This document shows, piece after piece, positions 10,082 to 20,389 of a stretch of 64,000 nucleotides of DNA. Position numbers and translations under genes: made by a program. Positions within the stretch are counted from its first letter, which is position 1. The number at the start of each line of letters is the position of its first letter. The DNA is from Amylostereum areolatum (Eukaryota; Basidiomycota; Agaricomycetes; Russulales; Stereaceae), in NCBI GenBank assembly GCA_012932865.1, contig SAXG01000042.1:294135-358134 (forward strand), given 5' to 3'. The notes beneath the pieces were generated by a model that saw only the letters and a program-made list of their open reading frames with translations, made no database searches and had not been told where the DNA came from.

Positions 10082-12081
10082 ATGATTCCCTCTCCCCCCT
10101 CCCCCAATCCTCTCGACGTCAACGTTCTCGCCGCCCTCATCGGCGGTCTAATCGAGAATAACACCAAAAACGCACGCAGGGAAGGTCAGCCTCCCGACAA
10201 GAGTGAAGAGGCTTTCTCCCGCCAGGCCATCATTCTTGACAGTCTGGCACATCTGTCCATCTGCAATCAGCAGAAGCAGGTCGTTGCAATCGCTGTCGAT
10301 ATCCACGGCGCAGGCGCGCACCTGTACGTGGCCGAGAACGGCGCGGTGGACAAGCGAGTGGTCCCGATCCTTCACGATATCATCTCGACCCTCAAGTCCG
10401 TCAGGGACCTCGCTCAAGCCGATCCCAACATCGACTTGAGCCGTTCTGCTCACTCCAAGGTCTATTATCGTATCTACGCAGTCGAACGATCTGAACCCGC
10501 ACAGTATCTTACCGAATTGGAGATTAGGCTGGTCAAACACTCCTGGTACAAGATCAAACGGCGCCTTCAAAAGCGCTACGATCCGTTCATCACGTTCATG
10601 AAGGAGGTTCAGGGCACCCCACGGGACGACCTTGCTTGGGACCAATACGACCGCGTCAATTTTGCAGCCTTACAGTCCGGTCCCCATCGGAAACTCCTCG
10701 ATTCCATCTACTCTGTTGTGGTCGCGATGCAAGAAGTGTTTACGGGGCCCGGGGGGCCTCCGACTGACGGGCGAGGAGGGGTGATATTGGCCTACATTGA
10801 GGAGTTGCATTTCGAATTCCAAGACCTCCTTGACCACGCAAAGAAACGCCGCTTTCCCCACACCTTTTTTTTGGCATGCGAAAGCTACCTGGCGCTCAGA
10901 GGCATGGGTGAGCGATCATATTACTGCCCGCGACAGCCGTGGTTCTCACAGACTCTCAGAGCAACAGCTGCCGATGGAACGATGGTTAACCAAGCTCGTC
11001 GCCGTGCACGTTCATTTTCTTCGTGTGGTGAACTTGGTCGGTTCCGTTCACTTGGCCCCTTTACTCGACAACGTCAAGATCAGTACCGTTCCTCCAAGCA
11101 CGTCTACTCTCGAGATCAAGGTAGACTACGAGAGGCTGCAGGATGTCGCGCGTGCGGCAGGATGGAATCGACGCCCAGACCCGCCCAAATCATCTACTGA
11201 AGAGGAGGACCGTGCGGTTAGCTTATTACCGAACGACCCCCTCCGTGTCTTCCTCGGAGAGCTGGACCATCGTCTTCCTCGTCCTCCGAACGCCAAGCAG
11301 CCCACGGCTGCAGTTCCGACGTCGAGTACGTCGATGGACTGCTTCAATTGAGACTCTCGTTCCTGACGTATACCATCTCTTCAGGTTCTCCGGACCTTCA
11401 AGTTGTCGTACGCACCTACAAGGATGTTAACGTTCACTGCGAATGCTCCCTTCTCGTATATCTTCACCAGCACTCCATCGCCCACCTCCCGTACATCGGA
11501 GTCTCAAAGCTGTCCTGCTACCTCTGCAACGCGTACATTTCCGCCCATTCGCAATCGACCAGCTTCCCGGTCACGACGCTGGGCTGTCACAGCCAGGTTG
11601 CCGCGCCTTGGATCTGCCCCCCTACCGCCTCTGCCGACGTGAAGGAGAGATTGACAAAAGTGATCCTGGAGAAGTTGGCTCGTTATTTGTCCGAGATCGA
11701 CAAGGAGCTGCAGGAGGCCAGGTTGCGGGCTCGTAAAGCGTCGCAAAGCACGGATGAGTCTGATGACGAAGAAGACTCGCACGTGCCGGTAGAACGCCGT
11801 GGTATGCTTATTACTTCTGTTGCGGCGTCTCCGGTTCGCTGAGTGAGCTTGCTTGTATAGGTCAGCTCCTAATCGATTCGTTAGCGCTCTTCGCAAGGGA
11901 AAAAGAACAATTGGCGGCGGAAGCGGAAACCAAAGCTGCGGGGAAAGCTCAGACACGGGAGAAAGACGAGCAGAAGGCCAAGTTCAAGCCTAAGGCGAAG
12001 GGAGATCCGGCGCAGGCTGCCGGAGAGGCTGACGAGGACGCGGTTGAATACGGTGGTCCGCTCCTCACGGGTGTCGAGTAG
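10082..12081 (+). CDS. OTT_1508-type deaminase-like protein A (4 exons)
   Basis: Proposed exons are 10082-10907, 10960-11325, 11385-11801 and 11861-12081 (609 aa), with introns of 52, 59 and 59 nt having GT/AG ends (GTGAGC, GTACGT, GTATGC). Residues 1-400 form a fungal helical region of unknown role. The C-terminal part carries the zinc deaminase signature: His-Cys-Glu at 415-417 and Cys-x2-Cys at 442-445, inside IGVSKLSCYLCN. This pattern fits the OTT_1508-like clade of the cytidine/nucleic-acid deaminase fold, expanded in fungi. The substrate is unknown. The last exon is charged and low complexity (EKEQLAAEAETKAAGKAQ). Start ATG at 10082 is chosen because it aligns with the start of paralogue B. 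Splice sites are inferred from paralogue alignment and frame. Confidence 0.8.
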
Positions 12082-12922
12082 GGTATTTTGCGGCCGTCCT
12101 GGCCATCTGGCTACTCTAACGTTTGCGCATGTGTACGATATTCCTAGCAAAGTACTACTGGAGCTGTATCTTTCTTATTCCTGTCGGATCCTCCCGGCGC
12201 GACTCATTCGTGTGACGGTTGCCACACCAGTGAGTACTAGTACTAAGCGGGAGCACGCACGCAAATCGCATCTACCCATCTCGATTAGACCGTGCGACGC
12301 CGGCGAGCGTCCCGCTGTCGCTGGCGATCGTTGATTGAGAGTTAAAACGCGAGCTGGGACGCGCTGGGCCTGACATGGTGTTGAAAGATGGATTACCGTT
12401 CCGTCTACTTCGGGGAGACTGGCCTCACTTGCAATGAAGTTCGAAGCAAATAGTGACATACGAATGTGCACTTTCGGACGCAGGGATAAATATCATTGAG
12501 GGTGGAATAAATATAGCATAGATCTAAAGAGGAGAATCACCGCGTTCGAGGCCTAGGGGTGCGGATGTTGTAGCTATGTCAATGAGGAAGTCATGAAGAC
12601 AAGTTTTCCCGCCTCGCCGTTGGGGACGCCCATGGACGGTGCCAGGAGACCTGCGGCATGTGTGTGAACGGAAAGACAGCCGCGCCCGAGGGAGGGTGGC
12701 CTATCACCTTACGTCGATGCATACTACGTCGATGCATACACAGATAAGGCCGAGCACACATTGCATTGCCAGTACTCCTACAACAAAGCGCTCTCGCCCA
12801 CAATACGACCAAGTACACACAACAAAGCCCAAGGTATCACAACAAAGCCCCCCCTCCCCGGCCATCGTCCTCGAAGTACATCCCCGCACTACGACCCATC
12901 CTCATTGTCCCTGCACCCGATG
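12082..12922. other. Intergenic, with a relic of the Cdc20-like 5' exon
   Basis: Between deaminase A and the Cdc20-like gene (tail to tail) no complete gene is seen. At about 12300-12375 the DNA resembles the N-terminal coding segment of the Cdc20-like gene (compare 14527-14605 and 9777-9865): GCGTCCCGCTGTCGCTGGCG here, GCGTGCCGCCGTCGCTGGCG there. At 12712-12743 a short ACGTCGATGCATAC unit is repeated in tandem, and ACAACAAAGC recurs several times at 12778-12846. Confidence 0.6.
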
Positions 12923-14702
12923 CTACCGAATCCCACACGGACCCTCCGTCATGCTCCGCTGTCGGCGCACCTCCTTCTTCTTCCCCCACACGTCCCAGAT
13001 CTTGACCATCTTTTCCCCGGGTATCGCAAACGCGACCTTAAGCCCGCTGGGGCTGATCGCGCTCCCGAGCACGGCGTCCGCGGCGGGGTACGCGGTCGCG
13101 ACGTGCGCGAGGCTGGGGAACGCGAGCACGGAGACCGCGTTCGCGGCCAGCGACGGGTGCGACGCGGCGGGGTTGAATCCCCCGGACCCGGCGTCGGAGG
13201 CGGGGGGCGGGCGCACGGCGCCGTGCGTGGCCAGGACCTCCCTGCACTGCTGCGACCACTGGAGGGAGGTGACGTGCGTGTTGAGCTCGAGCCGGTCGGT
13301 CGCGAGCGGTTTCGGGGACGTCTCGTTGATGTTCCAGAGCCGGATCGTGCCCGAGCCGTCCGCGGCGGCGTCGCCGGAGGAGAGGGTTTTGAGGGACCAC
13401 GGACACCACGCGAGGGCCTGGGGGGAAGGGGTCAGCACGGAGGGGAGCGAGACGACGGGAGAAAAAGGCACCTTGACGGCGCCGGCGTGCTGCATCTTGC
13501 GGCGGCGCTGGACGAGGTCGCCGACGTCGAGGGGCACGAGGGGGCTCTGGCGCGAGTCCCAGGCGAGGATGGCGCCGGACTCGTCGGCGCTGGCGAGCAC
13601 GCGGTTGTCGTGGTTCCAGGCGAGGGCGGTGATGCGGGCCTGGTGGCGGGTGACGCGCTTGGTCTGCTCCTTCATCGCGCGGGCGTCGCGGATGCGGGTG
13701 TCAAAGTGGCGGATGGTGCCCTTCTCGCCGCCGACGCTGAGGATGGGCCCCGCGAAGCGGAGGGCGGAGACGGGCTTGGTGTACCAGTTCATGACCATCT
13801 TCTTGGAGGGGATGTCCCAGAGCTGGATGAGGCCCTTGGAGGTCGCGACGGCGACGACGTTCGGCATCTCGTCGTCGCCGCACTCGAGCAGGCGCAGGTG
13901 GCCGTGGTGGTCCTTGAGCTTGACGAGGACGGCGACGTCGTCGGTGCCGGTGGTGGCGAGGTTTTTGACGTGCACGCGGTCGCCGCGGCCGAAGACGAGG
14001 GCGTTGTTGGGCGTCCAGGCGAGGGGCGAGGTCGGGCCGAGGACGTCGTCGAGGTGGCCTTGGAAGGGGACGCTCGCCTTGGTTTCGCGGAGGTGGAACT
14101 TGGCGGAGGATTCGGAGGGCGGGAGCTGGGTGAAGGAGAGGGCAGGGGAGGCAGAGCGGGTGGAGACGTCGGCGGGCAGGAAGAAGGGGGTGATGCCGCG
14201 GGAGGGGGTCGGGGGCGCGGACATGAGGCTGATGGAGGAGGCCCTGCTCATGGATGGGCGGGAACGATGGCGGTGGATCGTGCGCGGTCGGTTCGGCGAG
14301 CGGTCGAACTGGAACACGGACTAGAATGAGAATTTGCCGTCGTCGGACGCAATGAAAGCGTACGCACGATGGCGGCGGCCATTCCCACGGCGGGGCCATT
14401 GTCGTTGAAGATCTCGGGGAGGGAGAGGTTGAAGGCGAGTTCCTCCTCGCCTCGGCGAGGACGCTTGTAATCGGACCAAACGTCGTCGTCGTCGTCCACG
14501 GTGGGGGTGAGCGCGCGTTTTCGGCTGGGCTCGCCCACGAGCGTGCCGCCGTCGCTGGCGGTCGTCGACTGGGAGCTGGAAAACGCGATCTGCGATGTGC
14601 TGGGTGGCGACGAGCGATGGTCAGTGTTTGCAGAGCTCAGAAGAGACGAGGAACGTACTCGTCGTCGATGACCGTCGATGCCTGGGAGGACGGCGCGGAC
14701 AT
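12923..14702 (-). CDS. Cdc20/Fizzy-family WD40 protein (APC/C activator-like, 4 exons)
   Basis: Proposed exons on the minus strand are 14702-14659, 14599-14368, 14308-13472 and 13417-12923 (535 aa), with introns of 59, 59 and 54 nt. The third intron lies inside a WD repeat and restores AVKALAWCPW, typical of Cdc20/Cdh1 propellers. The N-terminus (MSAPSSQASTVIDD) is acidic and disordered. WD40 repeats run from about residue 170 to the end, with IQLWDIPSKK, GTIRHFDTRIRDARA, ILAWDSR, GTIRLWNI and VKIWDVWGKK. The protein ends GPCGIR; a terminal Ile-Arg is the tail by which APC/C activators dock on the complex. A canonical C-box (DRFIPxR) is not evident; FDRSPNRPRT is only reminiscent of it. It may therefore be a divergent or meiosis-type activator. 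A truncated duplicate lies at 9029-9860. Confidence 0.82.
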
Positions 14703-15429
14703 GGTGGACGACGTGGAGGGGAAAGCGAAAGTGCGTGGGCGGCGCCGGCCCAAGCGTCCTTTAAAACAAGGATTATGTAAGGCGTCGAGCCGGGATCTTT
14801 CCTGGCGCATTGTTCCTCGGCGCCACGGCCGGCGACGGAGCGGCCTTGGACCCGTCTCGCGTCGCCGTTTTGAGCGCTCTCCACCGTCGAGCAGGGCGGC
14901 GAGAGGGGGGAGAGGGGGGGAAGAAGAGGAGGGGTTGATCGTGTCTGATGTTATAAGTAGCAAAATTCGAGACGCGTTGTTGACGCGTTGTTTGGCTGCT
15001 TGAGTGCACGTGACTGCATAGCTACGGTTTCCGTCGACGCTTCATTTGAACGTTCGTACTTACCCTTCCTGACTTCGTATTCCAAGAACCGAACCTATTT
15101 TTTTGGGCAAGGAATCGTGCGTCGCGCTCTCACTGCACTTTGCTTGTTGCGACTGACGGTGTGAGGAAGGGAAAACAGGCTCTGTTCGCGGCATCGAGAC
15201 CGGAGAAACCCGTTGCTAGGACGACGCCTAGCGAGACCGTGGATGCGGCTGGTACACCTCCAGCTCCATCGGTCGTGATACATAGCCTGCTGCTGTGTGC
15301 GCTGCCTCTTGCTTTTCCCTTGAGCCCCCAAGGAGACATGTACGTCCTCCCTGTCCTCGTCTCTTAGCGTCAGCTCACCGCTCGGCCAGGTGTACGCGCT
15401 CCAGGAGAGCTCTCGACGCTACCGGATAG
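14703..15429. other. Divergent promoter region
   Basis: This is the space between the starts of the Cdc20-like gene (-) and the membrane-protein gene (+). It is GC-rich at 14703-14930 and contains short open frames on both strands without recognisable domains. At 15270-15340 a plus-strand frame reads hydrophobic (SLLLCALPLAFPLSP), which could be a signal-peptide exon of the downstream gene. I could not connect it convincingly by splice sites. Confidence 0.4.
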
Positions 15430-17256
15430 CTGCATCTTCTACTCAATTCACACATACCAGAAATCTTTGTCGGCGACGCCTGCTGGGACAGGGTTTGGCA
15501 AGAGAGCCACCACCATGGGCGTGCTCAAGTTTCGGCTGCGACAGGCGGAGGAGGTCTCCAACTCAACCAGTGCGTCTTATCTTTTCGCTCATCGTACCCA
15601 GATTGACCGTGCGTTTGTAGGTGTAACGTGCGTCTTTCGTTTGTTTCTTGCAGAGAGATGCCGACCAGCTCGTGTGCGCATTGCAGGACCACCACACAGT
15701 GAGCGGCATCCGGCATATATGCGGTCTTTGCTGACCATCCATCTCGGTAGAACGCAATCCGCCTCTTCTCAACTCTCAACGCAGTCTTTCCATCTTCCGA
15801 CCTCGAGCTCCTCGGTGGTCGTACTTACCTCCCCGCTCTCTACCCTCTCGTCTTCCACCGTATCCTCATCCTCTTTCGTTTCATCGACCACCTCATCGGC
15901 CACCGCTCTCTCCGCCACTTTCTCTGCCTCCACAGCTTCCCTCACATCGTCCCCCGTTCTCTCCAAGTACGTGCGCGCCCTTCCGTCCACGTATCAGCGC
16001 GTTCTGACGCCCATCCCTGTCAGCCTCACCACGTCGACTACAGCTTCAGACTCGGGACGTGTCTCCGGCTCCACCTCCCTTGATACGATGGCGTCCACGG
16101 TCACCTCCCTGGATACGACGGCATCCACGCTCGTGCGAACGACAACGTCGGCGGTGACAACCACCACAAGCGTCTCGACCGAATCAAGCACCACCACATC
16201 CACGGCCCCTGCTTCGACCGCCTCCGCCTCGACCGATCTCTCTTCCTCCTCCGCAACAACCGACGACGGGCAACAAAGCACACGTGCCGATTTTTCCACC
16301 TCCACCTCCCGACGGACGGAGGTGGTCGTCGCGACGTCGACATCTTCGCCAGCGCAACAGCTCTCTCCCGCCCCTGCTTCGCAAGCCCCGCGATCGTCGA
16401 CCGCCTCCTCGTGAGCTCTCTCACGATCCCGTCCGGCCGCCTTCAGCTTTGACACCATCCGTAGATTCTTCTCGCCCTTCACCAACGTCGCGGTGCTCTC
16501 GTCCTCTTCCAGCATCCAGCCCTTCGCCGCCACCTCCACCCTCCGTGCCGCCACCTCCAGCCTCGCGCAAACCAGCACCGCGCCCACCGCCTCCGGCACC
16601 CCGAACGTCAACTTCCTCCCCAACAGCGACGAGTCCCAGTGCGTCCCTCTCTTCGTCTCGTTATTTGTACCTAACCCCCGATCGCACGCCTCAGGAGCAA
16701 GGCCAACGTTCCCATGATCGCAGGCATCACCAGCGCGCTCGGCGTGCTCATGCTCGCCCTCATCTGCGGCGTCATCTACATCCGCCACCGCTCGCGCAAG
16801 CAGAGCAACGCCTGGCGCGCGCGCCTCCTCCGCGGCCGGCTCTTCTCCACCAACCCGGACCCGGACCCCACCTCCTTCTCCATCGTCAACAACACCTCCG
16901 ACGCCGCCCATCCCTGGCAGAGCCACCAGCGCAACATTTCGCTGCCCATCCAGTCCGAGCCGCCCGACGAGGCCATCGGCACCCTGACGAGCATGAACAT
17001 GTCTCAACCCGAGGCCGCGAGGCTCCCCGTGAGCGTCGCTCACACGGGGCCGCTCATTGACCTTGAGAGCGGGTATAGCGGGGCAGGCCCGCCAGGCGGC
17101 GGCACCGGCATGTCGTTTGGCGTGTCCCCGACCAATCTAACGGACCCCTTCGCGCGCGGTCCGCTCATGGTCGACAATACACGGCGCACGCCCACTCCGG
17201 ACGTCTGGGACTGGGGCCCGAACCTGAAGCCTATACCGATAGGGCGGGCGTTATAG
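15430..17256 (+). CDS. Ser/Thr-rich single-pass membrane protein (5' end unresolved)
   Basis: Likely exons are ...15430-15569, 15654-15698, 15751-16410, 16465-16638 and 16695-17256. The splice ends keep one frame: introns GTGCGT...TTGCAG, GTGAGC...GGTAG, GTGAGC...CGTAG and GTGCGT...CTCAG. An alternative acceptor at 15620 would add 33 nt in frame. The ectodomain is a long mucin-like Ser/Thr tract (about 300 residues), expected to be heavily O-glycosylated. One membrane helix follows (MIAGITSALGVLMLALICGV, 16714 on), then RHRSRKQ and a Pro-rich cytoplasmic tail. The layout is that of fungal cell-wall sensors or other wall-associated receptors. No Wsc or other ectodomain signature is recognised, so no function is assigned. 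The first exon and signal peptide are not settled. Confidence 0.6.
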
Positions 17257-17857
17257 TGGCGTATTTAGCCCGCCGCGCCCCACACCTCCACTTGGTGGAT
17301 CGTTCGGCGCCGGTGGTTGTTAGGCAGGACGCCTTGGGCGTGCGGACCGTTTCGTGCTTTCTGTTTTTGTTTTGTTCTCTTTCGCTGTAGCGCTTTCCCT
17401 GTTTTCGTTCTTTTTTCGACCCGCGATCGCCACAGCGTGGCCGCGCTCTTTTTTCTACCCCTCTCGGACTCTCACGGCGTTTCTTTCGTTCAGCTTCGTC
17501 CACCCCTTTCCTTTTACGTGCGGTTTCGCTTCCCTCATACGCGTCCGCGCGTCCGCTCTTCGTGTTTTTGTTTTTGTTTTGTTTGTCTCTTGTGTCCATG
17601 GATCCGGGGCCGCGCGCTGTCGATGGCGCCTTGTACGAGTAGGATTTGCACAGTTGCGGGTGGAATGCGAATGCTCCCCCTCTCGTCGACTGACCGAGGG
17701 CCCGCAGGAGCGCACATATAGGGCTGGCCTCGCGATCGTGGAAGCTGCATAAGTGCATATGGCACAGTTCCACAACGTGGGGACTCGCGTACACGCATAC
17801 ATAGTATGTTGTGAGGAACGAAAAGCCTCGCATGAGCGAAAAGACGACGAGAGCACG
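17257..17857. other. Convergent 3' intergenic region
   Basis: This is the space between the stops of the membrane-protein gene (+) and deaminase B (-). The plus strand at 17340-17600 is strongly T- and pyrimidine-rich (repeats of TTTTGTTTTG), consistent with 3' UTR. No gene seen. Confidence 0.5.
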
Positions 17858-19918
17858 CTACCCTGTTGGCGTGCCAGTCTGATCTCGTTGGACTTGGAGG
17901 ACCTGAGCCCTGTGCGCCTTGAGTTCGGCTGCCCGTTTGCCTAAGCGAACATAAGTTACTGGGTACATAGCACCATCCCACGCGAGAGAAAACGCACGGG
18001 AAATAGCGGATATCATCGCTAAGTCCTCCACCAAGCCATCATCGGACCCAGTGGTGCTTTGAGACGATAGACGAGCATGAGTTCCAAAGCGCAGCCGATT
18101 TGCCTCCTCTTCCAGATGCCGTAGGTGGTCCAAAATCTTCGGCAAAAGCCTCGCCTTCAACTTGTGCTGGACGCCCCTGTTTTCCTCGAGCACGCGCTCG
18201 GCGAGGTCAGGAGAGCGCACACGGAGGTCGGGGAAAAGCCACGGTGCAACGAGAGGCTGGCTGTGATAGCCCTGAGTCGCGATCGACGTGCCCATCACCT
18301 CCGAGTACGCAGAGAAGTACATATTGCAGAGGTTGCAAGGGAGTTTTGAGACGCCTATGTAGGGGACGAAGTGACGGCCGTGCAGATCGGCGAGCAGCGC
18401 ACATTCGCAGTGGACGTGGGCTTCGTTGACGCGTGTGATGCATTCTGGAGAAAATAAGATATCAGAGGGTGCATGATGGGGAGAAAACTACTTGGCTCAC
18501 CGACAGATATCGTAGACTCGTGCAAGGCCGCGGGCCTCCCAGACGCGGTAGAAGTCTTCTGTAGCGAATCAAGCAAAGGCTTTGACGGACGTGGCGGGAG
18601 GAACAGGTCGAGCTCGTTGAAAAAGTCGTCGATCACGATGTCTTCAATCGACGCACGCTTGACTAGAGGTTCTTCGTCCTCTGATAGCACGGAGCTCGCG
18701 GCCGTTCCAGGGTCGTCGGCCTGAGATCCTTCATCTGCCTCTGCTCCTAGTTTTCCGGAACGCCCATGGCCTTTTCCACCGAACACCTTCGGACCTTCCT
18801 GTGGGCCATCCTGCCGCATGCGCAACCGTCCGTAGCGTATCTCGCGTGACTTCCATTCGGAAATCGCGGCTGTCTCCTGGAACAGGGACGATGGGTACGG
18901 CGTGGTCGAGGAACGACGACCAGCGATTGAAGCTAGCCATGCTTGCGACCCGAAGAAAATGGACATGCGTTGATATAATCTTGGAGATCCACCGGCCACA
19001 GGACAGTCCTGACTCAGAAGACACGATGAGCACGACTAGCATCGCAGGTCCTGTAGCCATCACTTACGCCTGTTCGTAGACCGAAGGTATTCATCGCAGT
19101 TGGCGAAGAGGTTGGTGGGGTCGTCCAGATTCTTCTCCCATGCATCGAGGAGAGGCTTGACTTCGTTGTGTAACAACACCATGCAAACCTTGATCATTTC
19201 CGCCGTGTCATTCGATGCGGTAGGAGATGATTCCCAGCGAAAGGCGTCGTCCATGTCGACTACGGTGGCGTGGATGCGATTGAGGCGTTCTCGGCTTTCC
19301 CCCGACTGGAGACCGGAGAGTAAGTATACTGCGACTGATGTGTGTAAAATTTGAGGAGAGTTCAACTTGATTGGCAGTGAGACCCTGGACGTCCTCCATG
19401 AGCGCGACGAAGGCGTCGCGGTGCTTGTCGAAGCGGTGCTTCATCCTCGACCAAGCGTGCTGTATCAACCTGTGTTCCAAGAGGTGAAGCCTGTCCGTGG
19501 CCGTCGTATCCGGGCCCCGGACGGCTTCCATGGAATCCACGTTAGGAGGGGAGGTTACGACACCAACGCCCCGGGAAAGGCGCCTGACCTCCGCGAGTGT
19601 AGTGAGGATATCGTGAAGGGCGCGCACGACCTGATCGTCCACCCTGCCGTTGTTTTCCGCGACGTGAAGTTCGAAGTTCTTCGTTTCGTCCCGTGTTTGT
19701 AGAACGGAGGCTACAGCGACGACTTGTCTTCTCTCCTTCCAAACGGATAGGTAGGCAAGGCTGTCGAGGACTTTGGCCTGACGAGCGAGAGCGATGTCGT
19801 TCAGGGGTTGTCCGGCGCGGCGTCGATCTTTGGCGGTGTGAGGTTCATCGAATCCGCAGGAAAGGGCAGCCACCAGGTTGACATCCAGTGTGTCAGCGTT
19901 TCTGGAAAGAGTAGGCAT
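17858..19918 (-). CDS. OTT_1508-type deaminase-like protein B (5-6 exons)
   Basis: Paralogue of the gene at 10082-12081, in the opposite orientation. Proposed exons are 19918-19384, 19334-19068, 19008-18787, 18740-18501 and 18444-17858 (616 aa). A further in-frame 57-nt intron (GTGCGT...GCTTAG, about 17983-17927) would shorten the tail. Introns measure 49, 59, 46 and 56 nt; the 46-nt one is the least certain. Conserved blocks shared with A include LDVNLVAAL, RQAKVLDSLAYLS, VHVAEN-like text, HVHFLRV and the catalytic core: His-Cys-Glu at 433-435 and Cys-x2-Cys at 458-461 in IGVSKLPCNLCN. All zinc ligands and the Glu are kept, so activity is plausible; substrate unknown. A hAT transposon begins 112 bp upstream of the ATG, within the expected promoter. 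Confidence 0.8.
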
Positions 19919-19972
19919 GTTATTAGTGACGAGCAAAAACGCGACGGACGGGAAGGACTCGTCACTCGGGGT

Positions 19973-20037
19973 TAGTGTTGCCGCTGGGCTCGGGCTAAGC
20001 CCAGGCCCATTTCGGTGGGTTGGGCTGGGTTGACGAC
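19973..20037 (+). repeat. Additional hAT-like terminus
   Basis: TAGTGTTGCCGCTGGGC at 19973 repeats the terminal word of the hAT element that begins 65 bp later (TAGTGTTGCCGCGGGGC at 20038). Between them lies a GC-rich inverted repeat (GGGCTAAGCCC). It may be the remaining end of an older related hAT element or MITE into which the present one inserted. No matching right end was found beyond 34948. Confidence 0.5.
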
Positions 20038-20389
20038 TAGTGTTGCCGCGGGGCGGGGCGGGGCGCACCTCGAGGCATGTTAGGTAATCAACTCGAGGCC
20101 GACTCGTTCGTAACGAGGCGACAACTCGCGGGTTGTATGACGGTCCCATCGCAGATGGACCGGGGCAGCGACGGCGAGCAGCGGCGAGCCGGCGGCGGCA
20201 GACCGGCGACGGCGGCGTTGCTACTTGCTGCCAGTTGGGGCCGTGGCCCGCCGTCGACGGTCGAGCCAGGAGCACGAGAGCTGGCGAGCTGGAAACGATG
20301 TTGAATAGGATTCTAGGAACAATGTAGCATACTAAGTAGGAATTATTGTAAGTAGGTATAGCATTCCCAAGCCCGTGGTCAACTAAATT

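Noticed and set aside
12639..14329. Long plus-strand frames (over 500 codons) opposite the Cdc20-like gene
   Set aside because: They mirror the high-GC WD40 coding strand, have skewed Gly/Arg/Ala composition, and the minus strand gives a coherent spliced propeller.
15994..17043. A 349-codon minus-strand frame opposite the membrane-protein gene
   Set aside because: It is antisense of Ser/Thr codons (reads as Val/Glu/Asp-rich), with no domain. The plus strand has consistent introns and a membrane helix.
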